Shown here piece by piece: positions 17,690-26,712 of a stretch of DNA of 64,000 bases. This DNA is from Algoriphagus chordae. GTDB taxonomy: Bacteria; Bacteroidota; Bacteroidia; Cytophagales; Cyclobacteriaceae. The position numbers were made by a program, and so were the translations under genes. The stretch lies in the NCBI RefSeq assembly GCF_003254055.1, contig NZ_QKZT01000009.1, positions 62,001 through 126,000 on the forward strand. The letters run 5' to 3'. Numbering within the stretch: the stretch's first letter is position 1; every line of letters starts with the position of its first letter. The notes below the pieces were generated by a model. That model did not search any database and was not told the DNA's origin. It worked only from the letters and a program-made list of their open reading frames with translations.

Positions 17690-19171
17690 CTATTTTGCTG
17701 CTTCTCGCTCTGATGGAAGAAAACCAAAAATAGGGTTTGGCTCATGTGATGCATTCATCAAAGCTTCCAGTTCTTTTACTTTTTCTGGGTTATCAGCAGC
17801 TATATCATGCTCCTCCCCTATATCAACACTAAGATCATAAAGCTCTATCCTTGGGTTTTCAGACCCAAAAACCTGCAGCTTCACAGCCTTCCATTTGCCT
17901 TGTCTCACAGCCTGCTTACCACCTTGCTCGTGAAATTCCCAATACAAATACTCATGCTCCTTCTGATCTTCCTGCTCCAATAAGGTTGGCAAGAAAGAAA
18001 TCCCATCGATTCCATTTGGTACAGTTGCTCCAGCTACGTCAGCAAAAGTTGGTAGTAAATCCCAGAAAGCAGAAATATGATCAGACTGTGAACCTGCCTT
18101 AATTTTACCTGGCCACCAAGCAATCATTGGAGTTTTCACCCCTCCTTCATATAAGTCTCTCTTGTGTCCTCTATAAGGTCCATTGCTATCAAAAAAGTCT
18201 GGATCAGCACCGCCCTCTTGATGAGCGCCGTTATCTGAAGCAAAGATAATTAAGGTGTTTTCTGTCAAGCCCAATTCATCAAGTTTCGCAAGAACCTCAC
18301 CTACATAAAGATCAATTCTCTCCACCATGGCAGCAAATGCCGCATGCGGATAGGGATGTGACTGGTAAGCACTAATATTCAAATCAGGTCCGTATTCAGT
18401 CCCTTTTCCTGCTGGATGTGGTACCTCATCACCAAATTTCGCTCTGTACTTTTGAAAAACTTCATCATCTGGCGCCGCTAGTTCTGCATGTGGCATCACT
18501 ATAGGCATAAATAGAAAGAATGGGTTATCCTTATTATTTTCTAAAAATGAGATAGTCTCTTTCTGAATAACATCGGGTGCATAGACCTCCTTATTTAACC
18601 ATTCATTTCCTTCCAAAATTATTTTATCGCTATTGTGCCACAGATGTGCTGGATAATAGCGATGTGCATATCGCTGGCAATTATAGCCATAGAACTGCTC
18701 AAAACCCTGCTGATTTGGATCGCCTGTGGTACCGACAAATCCCAATCCCCATTTACCGAAAGCACCAGTTTTGTAGCCAGCACTTTCCATAACCTTAGCT
18801 ACTGTTGCTACGGAATCTGGCATCGGGTACTGACCTTCTGGCTGAACTTCTCTATTCCCTCTAATAGGCGTATGACCTGTATGCAAACCGGTCAAAAAAG
18901 ATGACCTTGAAGGTGCACATACCGTAGCACCTGAATAATGATTGGTGAAAAACATCCCTTCCTTTGCAAGTCGGTCAATGTTTGGGGTTTCTATGTATTG
19001 TTGACCTAAGAAAGCCAGATCCCCGTACCCGAGATCATCTGCGAGTATAAAAATGATATTTGTCTTTTTTTCAACTTCAGCTGTCTTCTCTTCTTTGTTT
19101 GTACAACTAGTAAACAAGGCTGACAAAGAAATAATTAGAAATGTGAGGGGTATGAAATAGCGTTTTAACAT
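17690..19171 (-). CDS. formylglycine-dependent sulfatase (lipoprotein)
   Basis: A 493-residue S1-family sulfatase with a lipoprotein signal (lipobox near LFTSCTN). The formylglycine motif is CAPSR with Cys85, in VCAPSRSSFLTG. The first metal site is ADDLGYGDLAF near 44-54, and a second is FASDNGAH near 307-314. Cys-type sulfatases need the maturation enzyme AnSME or FGE, not seen in this window. Typical substrates are sulfated polysaccharides; the exact one is not readable. It is next to the rhamnose isomerase gene on the same strand with a 28-base gap, suggesting co-transcription and a sulfated rhamnose-containing source. Confidence 0.95.
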   Translation of the reverse strand: MLKRYFIPLTFLIISLSALFTSCTNKEEKTAEVEKKTNIIFILADDLGYGDLAFLGQQYIETPNIDRLAKEGMFFTNHYSGATVCAPSRSSFLTGLHTGHTPIRGNREVQPEGQYPMPDSVATVAKVMESAGYKTGAFGKWGLGFVGTTGDPNQQGFEQFYGYNCQRYAHRYYPAHLWHNSDKIILEGNEWLNKEVYAPDVIQKETISFLENNKDNPFFLFMPIVMPHAELAAPDDEVFQKYRAKFGDEVPHPAGKGTEYGPDLNISAYQSHPYPHAAFAAMVERIDLYVGEVLAKLDELGLTENTLIIFASDNGAHQEGGADPDFFDSNGPYRGHKRDLYEGGVKTPMIAWWPGKIKAGSQSDHISAFWDLLPTFADVAGATVPNGIDGISFLPTLLEQEDQKEHEYLYWEFHEQGGKQAVRQGKWKAVKLQVFGSENPRIELYDLSVDIGEEHDIAADNPEKVKELEALMNASHEPNPIFGFLPSEREAAK

Positions 19172-19199
19172 GCCCGAAGATAATAATATTTACTTCTGA

Positions 19200-20474
19200 C
19201 TAAAAAATAGAATTGTATGATTTCGCTCCACGCTCCTGAACCAATTTGTTACGAATCATCAAAATCCTATAGGCCTCTAATGGCTCCGCTACTCCCCCAG
19301 CCTGTACTCTTGCTTCACAGACCAATGGTCTTACATCTGTCAAATAGGCCATTTGCAAAATCTCCTGTGCTCGGGAACCTTCCCCATTCTGCTGGCATTC
19401 ACGGAGTTTTTCTCGATCTACCAACAAAGCCTTGGCATAAGCGATCGTAATCGCCTCTAAAGCCTGAATTAAATCGACCAGGGGATCTTGGGTATTGTAG
19501 CTAGCATCTATCATCCAAGAAATACTATCCCAATTCTGCACACCATCCTGATCTCCGCCTATCAATTCGCAGAAAATCAAGAACAACTGATACGGCTTGA
19601 TACTACTTGGATTCAGATCATCATCTCCATATTTACTATCGTTAAAATGAAATCCCGCAAGTAGGTTTTGATACATCAGTGTAGCCACAATCTGTTCGAT
19701 ATTAGTCTTTGGCAGGTGATGCCCCAGATCCACCAATACCTTGGCCCGAGATCCCAATCGCTTGGCAAGCATAGAAGAAGTCCCCCAATCAGGAACTACG
19801 GTGTGATAGCAATTGGGCTCATAAGGCTTGTACTCCAGCATCAAATCCCAATCGGAAGGCATGAATTCGTAGATTTCACGCAGTGACTCTTCAGTCCAGC
19901 CTAGCGTATTTCGGAAATTTGATTGGCCAGGAAAATTACTTCCATCTGCCATCCAAACAGTCAAGCCCTTACTACCTAGATTTTTTCCAATGTTGATTAC
20001 GTCCTCATTATGCGCAATGGCTTCTTCACGTATAGCTTTATCAGGATTTCCTAAGGAGCCCAGTTTGGCATATTCCTTCTGATTTTGATCTTGTGAACTA
20101 GTACTGTTCATCGTATCAAATTTCAGATTTAGCTCTTTCGCCAGGCCTTTCACCTCTCTGTAATCCTCTGGCAAATCCCAAGGTATGTATACAGATACTG
20201 AGTTGGTCTTGCTGGTCAATTGCTGCAATAGCCCAATATCCTCTAGTTTTTCATTCAAATCCCTAGGTTCTCCACCAGTTCTAGATCGCTTATTACTTGC
20301 TTTTCCATTACCTAAGGCGGCACTTGGAATAGCAATCTGAAAAGCCTGAATCTTACGAACGACTTCTTCAAAATCCACATCCTGCTGGGAGAATCGCTCG
20401 CGCAAAAGATCAAGGGAACGCGCATGAAAGTCATTGGAAGAAAAGGATGCTATCTGGTCTTTAGTAATTCTCAT
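19200..20474 (-). CDS. rhaI: L-rhamnose isomerase, Pseudomonas stutzeri type
   Basis: A 424-residue cytoplasmic TIM-barrel isomerase converting L-rhamnose to L-rhamnulose. Motifs that support the metal-dependent RhaI branch are WMADGSNFPGQ near 174-184, LEYKPYEPNCYHTVVPDWG near 214-232, DLGHHLPKTNIEQ near 251-263 and GFHFNDSKYGDDDL near 276-289. The His and Asp residues in these motifs match metal and substrate positions in that family. The gene is divergent from the aldolase/dehydrogenase across a 0.8 kb region, so both arms likely share the GntR regulator. A sulfatase follows directly downstream. Confidence 0.93.
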   Translation of the reverse strand: MRITKDQIASFSSNDFHARSLDLLRERFSQQDVDFEEVVRKIQAFQIAIPSAALGNGKASNKRSRTGGEPRDLNEKLEDIGLLQQLTSKTNSVSVYIPWDLPEDYREVKGLAKELNLKFDTMNSTSSQDQNQKEYAKLGSLGNPDKAIREEAIAHNEDVINIGKNLGSKGLTVWMADGSNFPGQSNFRNTLGWTEESLREIYEFMPSDWDLMLEYKPYEPNCYHTVVPDWGTSSMLAKRLGSRAKVLVDLGHHLPKTNIEQIVATLMYQNLLAGFHFNDSKYGDDDLNPSSIKPYQLFLIFCELIGGDQDGVQNWDSISWMIDASYNTQDPLVDLIQALEAITIAYAKALLVDREKLRECQQNGEGSRAQEILQMAYLTDVRPLVCEARVQAGGVAEPLEAYRILMIRNKLVQERGAKSYNSIF

Positions 20475-20864
20475 AATTTATCAATCAATGTGGCTTGGGT
20501 ACTCGATTTGCTCAAAAAAGGGACAATTCAAACTCTCCGAGAAAGGTATTACTAGCTTAATATACGTCTTCATATGTAAGAAGGAGGTCTCCAGCGAAGG
20601 TATTTACCTCAGACCTATATGTGACAGTACAAGTCTAAGCCAACCAATTCAACTTATGCTTATAACATACTGTATAACAGAGCTGAAGGGTCAAAATAAT
20701 CATAATTCACTTGAATTTCAAATCCTCACAACTATGGAGATATTTGATCATGTGAAGATCAGAGCAATTCGAACTATGAAAATCCAGTCTATCCTTATCT
20801 AAAAGAGGCACTCCATTTCTTTGCTTAATCTTTATATCAAACAAATACGCAACCAAAGTCTAAG

Positions 20865-20898
20865 TTTGCACTCTATAAACTCATGAATCGTAACTTTG
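20865..20898 (+). promoter_or_regulatory. candidate Bacteroidota promoter for the rhamnose operon
   Basis: TTTG at 20865-20868 and TAACTTTG at 20891-20898 match the -33 TTTG and -7 TAnnTTTG boxes, with a 22-base spacer that is slightly long. It would give a leader of about 370 bases including both inverted repeats. Confidence 0.4.
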
Positions 20899-21010
20899 TT
20901 CTAGAAGCTAATCAATGGTAGAAGTTAAATAGCATTAAATGCTTTGTTAGTGAGTAACAGAACTTCATGAATTCTGAATATTACTTTTTAGCTTTCACAG
21001 TCAATAGAAA

Positions 21011-21029
21011 TTTTCGGCTAGACCGAAAA
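21011..21029. promoter_or_regulatory. inverted repeat, possible operator
   Basis: TTTTCGG and CCGAAAA form a perfect 7-bp inverted repeat with a 5-base spacer, 250 bases before the aldolase/dehydrogenase start. A GntR-type dimer is a plausible reader, as its gene lies downstream. Confidence 0.45.
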
Positions 21030-21088
21030 AAAATCAGAGCAAAAAGCTATTCAGAGCAAATTTTCCAATTGCTATATTACTGCCTAGC

Positions 21089-21107
21089 TTCCAAATAAAA
21101 TTTGGAA
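21089..21107. promoter_or_regulatory. second inverted repeat, possible operator
   Basis: TTCCAAAT-aaa-ATTTGGAA is a perfect 8-bp inverted repeat with a 3-base spacer. It differs in sequence from the repeat at 21011, so a second regulator may bind here, or it may form an RNA hairpin in the leader. Confidence 0.45.
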
Positions 21108-21276
21108 AAACACATCAGAAAAAAGACAATTAGTCAGATATCCTATTTTACCCAAACAATACATCTATTTATGTAGCAATAATTCAACAAAATTCCTTTT
21201 GTATTCAAGACAGCACAGGATACCTCAGGTAATATTTTCACCCATATTCACTATCAGAACAATCTGCTAAAACGCA

Positions 21277-23397
21277 ATGAGCATAACAACACAAAATTTT
21301 AAGCATGTAAGTTACCTCTGGGATGATGCCGTAGCATCCAAACTTGAGGGCAAAGAAGTTGATCTTCTTATTTACCGTTCAAATATACTTGGAGCCGATC
21401 TGAGAATCACCAATTACGGTGGTGGCAACACCAGCTGCAAAACCTACGAAGCAGATCCACTAACCAACGAGCAAGTTGAAGTAATGTGGGTCAAAGGTTC
21501 TGGTGGAGACATCGGAACTTTGACAAAGGCTGGCCTGGCTGGACTTTATGTAGATAAACTACGCGCTTTAAAAGGCATTTATAGAGGCTTGGAATTTGAA
21601 GATGAAATGGTTGAGCTTTTCAATCACTGCATCTACGACCTTAAGTCTAAAGCTCCTTCCATCGATACGCCTTTACACGCATTCCTTCCATTCAAACACA
21701 TTGATCACCTTCACCCAGATGCTGCGATTGCTATTGCTGCCGCAAAAGATGGAGAGCAAATCACGAAGGATCTTTGGGATGGTCAGATCGCTTGGGTGCC
21801 TTGGCAAAAACCAGGTTTTGATCTTGGACTACAACTAAAGCAAGCACTGGACGAAAATCCTGGAATCCGTGGCATTATGCTAGGAGGACATGGATTATTC
21901 ACTTGGGCTGATACTGCCTATGAGTGCTACATCAATAGCTTGGAAGTAATTGAAACTGCTTCAGAATACTTGGCACAGAATTATGGTAAAAATCGTCCAG
22001 TTTTCGGAGGAGAGAAAGTCCAATCTCTTGCCCCTGAGCAGAGAAAAAGTCAAGCGGCCATTCTCGCGCCACTATTAAGAGGCCTAGCTTCTTCAGAGAA
22101 TCTTATGGTAGGTACTTTTACAGATGCTCCTGAAGTTCTACAATTCATCAATAGTCATGATCTAAGCAAATTGGCTCCTATGGGAACCAGCTGCCCAGAT
22201 CACTTCTTGAGAACTAAGATTTCTCCTTTGGTTTTGGAAATTCCTGCAGACGCAGATCTCAGCGACCTTACAGCTATCAAAGAAGACATCGATGTAGCAT
22301 TCCAAGCTTACAGAGAGATGTATGCTGATTATTATGAAAACCATAAGCATTCGAATAGCCCAGCAATTCGTGATCCTAATCCAGTGATTATCATCTGGCC
22401 AGGTGTGGGAATGTTTAGCTATGCAAAAAATAAGCAAACTAGCCGAGTAGCTAGTGAATTCTACATCAACGCCATCAATGTAATGCGTGGTGCTGAGGCT
22501 GTATCTGAATACGTATCATTGCCTCTTCAGGAGGCTTTCAATATTGAGTACTGGTTACTTGAAGAAGCAAAACTTCAGAGAATGCCCAAAGAGCAGGCGC
22601 TTTCTAGAAAAGTAGCTTTGGTAACTGGTAGTGCAGGTGGAATCGGTTTGGCTATCGTAGAGAAATACATCCAAGAAGGTGCCTGTGTAGTCGTAACAGA
22701 CATCGATGGAGATAGACTGCAGACTACTAGTGATGCCTTATTGAAAAAATACGGGAAGGATGCATTCTTGGCTGTGAAGCTGGATGTGACAGATGGAAAA
22801 AGCTTAGAAGCTGCCATTGAAGCTACCTGTCTACAATTTGGCGGAGTGGACATCATGGTCAACAATGCAGGTATATCTATCAGCAAGCCTTTCGAAGATC
22901 ACTCTGACCAAGACTGGGACAGATTGAATGACATCTTGGTAATGGGTCAATATCATATCTCCAAAGCAGGAGTCAAAATTATGAAACTACAAGGTCATGG
23001 TGGAGATATTGTCAACATTGCGAGTAAGAACGGTTTGGTAGCTGGCCCAAAAAATGTGGCTTATGGTACCGCCAAAGCTGCTCAACTTCACATGTCTAGG
23101 CTTATGGCTGCGGAACTGGCAGAAGACAAAATCAAAGTTAATGTCGTGAATCCGGATGCCGTGATCGAAAACTCAAACATCTGGGAAGGTGGATGGGGCG
23201 AAAATCGCGCTAAAGCCTATGGAATTGAAGTAAAAGATTTGCCTCAGTTCTATGCAAATCGTACCTTATTGAAAGAAAGCGTGAAAACCAGCGACATCGC
23301 AGACGCAGCATTTGTCTTCGTGAGCGGTCAGCTTGGCAAAACCACTGGGAATATGCTTAATGTGGATGGCGGTCTAGCTGCTGCATTCCCGCGCTAG
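21277..23397 (+). CDS. rhaEW: bifunctional L-rhamnulose-1-phosphate aldolase / L-lactaldehyde dehydrogenase
   Basis: A 706-residue fusion. The N-terminal class II aldolase domain (about 20-400) has NYGGGNTS near 46-53, VKGSGGD near 72-78 and the zinc-site region DTPLHAFLPFKHIDHLHPD near 130-148. The C-terminal short-chain dehydrogenase (about 440-706) shows the NAD motif TGSAGGIG, then NNAGIS and the active-site YGTAK. Known fusions of this kind split rhamnulose-1-phosphate to DHAP and L-lactaldehyde, then oxidise the aldehyde to L-lactate. The downstream lutABC genes fit lactate as the product. It is the first gene of the plus-strand arm. Confidence 0.94.
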   Translation: MSITTQNFKHVSYLWDDAVASKLEGKEVDLLIYRSNILGADLRITNYGGGNTSCKTYEADPLTNEQVEVMWVKGSGGDIGTLTKAGLAGLYVDKLRALKGIYRGLEFEDEMVELFNHCIYDLKSKAPSIDTPLHAFLPFKHIDHLHPDAAIAIAAAKDGEQITKDLWDGQIAWVPWQKPGFDLGLQLKQALDENPGIRGIMLGGHGLFTWADTAYECYINSLEVIETASEYLAQNYGKNRPVFGGEKVQSLAPEQRKSQAAILAPLLRGLASSENLMVGTFTDAPEVLQFINSHDLSKLAPMGTSCPDHFLRTKISPLVLEIPADADLSDLTAIKEDIDVAFQAYREMYADYYENHKHSNSPAIRDPNPVIIIWPGVGMFSYAKNKQTSRVASEFYINAINVMRGAEAVSEYVSLPLQEAFNIEYWLLEEAKLQRMPKEQALSRKVALVTGSAGGIGLAIVEKYIQEGACVVVTDIDGDRLQTTSDALLKKYGKDAFLAVKLDVTDGKSLEAAIEATCLQFGGVDIMVNNAGISISKPFEDHSDQDWDRLNDILVMGQYHISKAGVKIMKLQGHGGDIVNIASKNGLVAGPKNVAYGTAKAAQLHMSRLMAAELAEDKIKVNVVNPDAVIENSNIWEGGWGENRAKAYGIEVKDLPQFYANRTLLKESVKTSDIADAAFVFVSGQLGKTTGNMLNVDGGLAAAFPR

Positions 23398-23451
23398 ATT
23401 ACAATTAGGAATACTCGATTACACTAGTACCCCACAATAACCCAAAATGCT

Positions 23452-24486
23452 ATGTTAGTTGACAAATCGGAAAAGATTCACACGGATTCGCGGACTCCTA
23501 AATACATGCAGGTAGTCAACCTTATACTAGATGATCTACACAGTGGAAAGCTCAAAATCGGAGATAGAATTCCTTCTATCAACGAAACTAGTTTTGACTT
23601 TCTTCTTTCTCGAGACACGGTAGAAAAAGCCTACAATGAACTTCGGGATCGTGGCATCATTACATCTGTGAGAGGCAAAGGCTTCTATGTGAGTTCTACC
23701 AATATGGCTAACAAAGTGAAGGTTTTATTGATATTCAATAAGTTGAGTTCTTACAAGAAGATTATCTATTATTCTATTGTAGAGACTCTAGGAGATCATG
23801 CGACAGTGGATTTACAGATTCACCATTACAATCGTACGATTTTTGAAAACCTGTTGGAGCGCAATTTGGGGCACTATAATTACTATGTCATAGCACCACA
23901 TTTCTTTGATGAGAATAACCATCCAGAAACATGCTACGACCTCATTCAGCAAATCCCTAAAGATAAACTCCTGATAATGGATCGTGACGTGAAAGATCAT
24001 GAAAACGAATTCCCAGGAGTTTATCAGGATTTTGCTAGAGATATTTTGGAAGCCTTAGAGTCGGGTATTACACACTTGAGAAAATACTCTAGGTTGATAT
24101 TGGTGTTTCCTAAAGGAGACATGTATCCAGTAGAGATTATTGATGGATTTAAGCGTTTTTGCTTTTTCCACAATTTCAACAATCTGATCCTTGACGGTAT
24201 CGACGACGAGCAACTTTATGAGGGAGATTCCTTCATCGTATTGGCTGAAACTGACCTTGCTAATATTGTAAAAAAATCGCGCGAGCAAAACCTTCAACTA
24301 GGCAAAGACATAGGAATCATTTCTTATAATGAAACTCCTTTGAAAGAAATCTTGGCCGAGGGAATCACCACTATCTCGACGGAATTTATAGAAATGGGCA
24401 CCACGATCGCTAATCAAATCATGGGCGAAGAAGATAAAATCCCGCTCAAGAACCCATTCAAAATGATCATCCGAAAATCGCTTTGA
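23452..24486 (+). CDS. GntR-family regulator with periplasmic-binding-like sensor domain
   Basis: The N-terminal winged helix of GntR type is clear: PKYMQVVNLILDDLHSGKLK, GDRIPSINE and DTVEKAYNELRDRGII, about residues 15-80. A sensor domain of about 250 residues follows (VKVLLIFNKLSSYKKIIYYS onward), resembling LacI-type ligand-binding domains rather than UTRA or FCD domains. It lies between the aldolase/dehydrogenase and the sugar kinase, 54 bases after the former. It is the likely local regulator of rhamnose genes, probably responding to rhamnose or an intermediate. Length is 344 residues. Confidence 0.9.
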   Translation: MLVDKSEKIHTDSRTPKYMQVVNLILDDLHSGKLKIGDRIPSINETSFDFLLSRDTVEKAYNELRDRGIITSVRGKGFYVSSTNMANKVKVLLIFNKLSSYKKIIYYSIVETLGDHATVDLQIHHYNRTIFENLLERNLGHYNYYVIAPHFFDENNHPETCYDLIQQIPKDKLLIMDRDVKDHENEFPGVYQDFARDILEALESGITHLRKYSRLILVFPKGDMYPVEIIDGFKRFCFFHNFNNLILDGIDDEQLYEGDSFIVLAETDLANIVKKSREQNLQLGKDIGIISYNETPLKEILAEGITTISTEFIEMGTTIANQIMGEEDKIPLKNPFKMIIRKSL

Positions 24487-24496
24487 TAGCGTGACT

Positions 24497-25822
24497 ATGA
24501 GTAAAATCCCAGTAACGGCTGTTTTTGATATAGGTAAGACAAATAAGAAGTTCTTCCTTTTTGATGAAAATTTAACTGAAGTACACAGTTCATATACACG
24601 GATAGATCAAATTCCGGACGAAGATGATTTTCCTAGTATGCCTTTGGCTCCACTAGAAGAATGGATGCTAAAGACTTTCAAAGAAGCTTTGCAATCCCCT
24701 GATTATCAGATAAAGCGTTTGAATTTCTCCTGTCATGGAGCTTCCTTCGTGCATACGGATGAAAATGGTCTTCCCGCTACTCCGCTTTATGATTACCTCA
24801 AGCCTTTCCCAGAAGATCTTTTGAGTAAGTTTTATGAAGAGAATGGTGGAAAAATGACCTTTTGTCGTGCCACCTCATCTCCCCCATTGGCGATGCTCAA
24901 CTCTGGTTTGCAGTTGTACTTCATCAAGCATACCAAGCCAGATTCCTTCAAAAGGATAAAGCATTCATTCCATTTCCCTCAGTACCTAAGCTTCCTTTTC
25001 ACAGGAGAAATGGTCTCTGACTACACCAGCATAGGATGTCACACAGGATTGTGGGATTATGAGGCAAATGATTATCATGAATGGGTAGATAGAGAAGAAA
25101 TTCGTAAGCTACTTCCTCCAATCGTCCCCGGGAACACCCTTTTGAAGACCAAGCCAGATCTAGGAAACATCCCTTGCGGCATCGGTGTTCATGACTCCTC
25201 CTCTGCCTTGCTGCCCTATATCAAACAAGAAACTGAGCCTTTTTCCTTACTTTCTACAGGCACTTGGTCTATTTGTATCAATCCTTCCAATAAAACAAAA
25301 CTTACCAAAAAGGAGCTCAAACGGGATTGCTTGCAATTCTTGAGCATCAAAGGTGATCCTATCAAAATCTCTAGACTATTTATAGGAGAAGAACATAAAT
25401 ACCAAGTAGAAAAGCTATACGAATACTTTCAGATGCCTCAGGGCACCTACAAGAAATTGAAATTTAATAACACACTTTTCGAAAGAGTAAAAAATCACGA
25501 AGGCAAGCGCATTCATTTTCATTACCTCAAAGCGGAAGATTATGGCTTGACTCAAGCCTCCAAAAATAACTGGTCGCGCTTCCAAGAGTTCAACGAAGCA
25601 TATTACGCCTTTATTCACGAGCTCACTGAGCTACAAACTGCCGCCATCAAACTAGTCATAGACAATGCACCCGTAGGCAGGCTATTCATCGATGGTGGTT
25701 TCAATGCCAACGATATCTTTGTAGAGATGCTTCGCAAAAAGCTCCCTGAATTAACCATTATTCCATCTGATTTCCCCAATGGTTCTGCATTAGGTGCCGC
25801 CATGCTGGTATCAATGGATTAG
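24497..25822 (+). CDS. FGGY-family carbohydrate kinase, likely rhamnulokinase
   Basis: The ATG at 24497 is used rather than a GTG six bases earlier. The N-terminal nucleotide-binding loop is VFDIGKTNKKFFLFD (about 8-22), followed by the substrate region NFSCHGASFVHTD and the second-domain phosphate loops LLSTGTWSIC and LFIDGGFNANDIF. It lies between the rhamnose regulator and lut genes, so phosphorylation of L-rhamnulose (C1) is the best assignment. Fuculose or xylulose kinase cannot be excluded by sequence alone. The length of 441 residues is a little short for FGGY kinases of about 480-500. Confidence 0.85.
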   Translation: MSKIPVTAVFDIGKTNKKFFLFDENLTEVHSSYTRIDQIPDEDDFPSMPLAPLEEWMLKTFKEALQSPDYQIKRLNFSCHGASFVHTDENGLPATPLYDYLKPFPEDLLSKFYEENGGKMTFCRATSSPPLAMLNSGLQLYFIKHTKPDSFKRIKHSFHFPQYLSFLFTGEMVSDYTSIGCHTGLWDYEANDYHEWVDREEIRKLLPPIVPGNTLLKTKPDLGNIPCGIGVHDSSSALLPYIKQETEPFSLLSTGTWSICINPSNKTKLTKKELKRDCLQFLSIKGDPIKISRLFIGEEHKYQVEKLYEYFQMPQGTYKKLKFNNTLFERVKNHEGKRIHFHYLKAEDYGLTQASKNNWSRFQEFNEAYYAFIHELTELQTAAIKLVIDNAPVGRLFIDGGFNANDIFVEMLRKKLPELTIIPSDFPNGSALGAAMLVSMD

Positions 25823-25953
25823 ATGGCTTAATTTACGCTACCAATGAAATCGAGTATATCTCAGTCACTACATGAAGGGATGAGGATTCTCTATTCGAAA
25901 TTCTCCCGAAACGGAACTGGCTATCTGGGCTATAAAAAATCCAGCATTAACAC

Positions 25954-26712
25954 ATGAAAAAAGACGCCCCACATATTGGCTTGTTTATCCCCTGCTACAT
26001 TGATCAGTTTTATCCAAATGTGGCAATAGCTTCCTTAGAGTTGCTGGAAAAACTAGGCTGCAAAGTCACCTATCCACTTGGACAAACTTGCTGTGGACAG
26101 CCTATGTCCAATGCAGGATTTGAATCGAAAACAACAGATACAACTTCCAAATTTATTCGTGATTTCGCGAAGTTTGACTACATCGTAGCTCCTTCTGGCA
26201 GCTGCGTTTTGCATGTCAAAGAGCATTCTCCCAAAATAGACAAGCTCAAGAAAAATCAGGAGCATCTACAAGCCAACATCTACGAACTCAGTGAATTCAT
26301 CACTGATGTACTCAAAGTCGATTCTATCAAAGGCAGTTTCCCACACAAGATTGGTTTTCATGCTTCCTGTCATGGGCTTCGTGGACTGAGACTCGCAAGT
26401 GATTCTGAGCTAAATGAACCTGTATTCAACAAAACACTTCAGCTGATGAAAGATCTGGAGGGATTGGAAATCGTGGAATTGACCAGAAAAGATGAGTGCT
26501 GTGGATTTGGAGGAACTTTCGCCGTAAGTGAAGAAGCTATCTCTGTGCAAATGGGAAAAGACAGAATAGCAGATCATGTGGATAAAGGCGTAGAAATCAT
26601 CGTGGGTGGAGATATGTCATGCATCATGCACATGCAGGGAATCGCTACACGAGACAAAGAAAAAATACAACTTATGCATTTCGCAGAAATCCTAAACCAA
26701 GTCATCTCATGA
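25954..26712 (+). CDS. lutA: L-lactate utilisation protein LutA (Fe-S oxidoreductase)
   Basis: A 252-residue protein with two CCG domains: GQTCCGQPMSNAGF near 41-54 and DECCGFGGTFAVSE near 182-195. GFHASCHGLRGLRL lies between them near 132-145. This arrangement is that of LutA/YkgE, a subunit of the LutABC complex that oxidises L-lactate to pyruvate. Its stop codon overlaps the lutB start (ATGA), showing tight coupling. Placing it behind the rhamnose genes fits lactate made by the aldolase/dehydrogenase fusion. Confidence 0.94.
   Translation: MKKDAPHIGLFIPCYIDQFYPNVAIASLELLEKLGCKVTYPLGQTCCGQPMSNAGFESKTTDTTSKFIRDFAKFDYIVAPSGSCVLHVKEHSPKIDKLKKNQEHLQANIYELSEFITDVLKVDSIKGSFPHKIGFHASCHGLRGLRLASDSELNEPVFNKTLQLMKDLEGLEIVELTRKDECCGFGGTFAVSEEAISVQMGKDRIADHVDKGVEIIVGGDMSCIMHMQGIATRDKEKIQLMHFAEILNQVIS

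Larger units (their letters stand above)
20475..21276. other. 802-base divergent control region of the rhamnose genes
   Basis: No credible gene was found; a 122-codon frame crossing 20434-20802 overlaps rhaI antisense and has no family features. The region contains a good -33/-7 promoter candidate (20865-20898) and two perfect inverted repeats (21011-21029 and 21089-21107). It is unusually long for a divergent bacterial promoter region. Confidence 0.65.

Noticed and set aside
20434..20802. 122-codon plus-strand frame in the rhamnose control region
   Set aside because: It starts antisense inside rhaI, has no recognisable domain, and its composition looks like non-coding AT-rich DNA.
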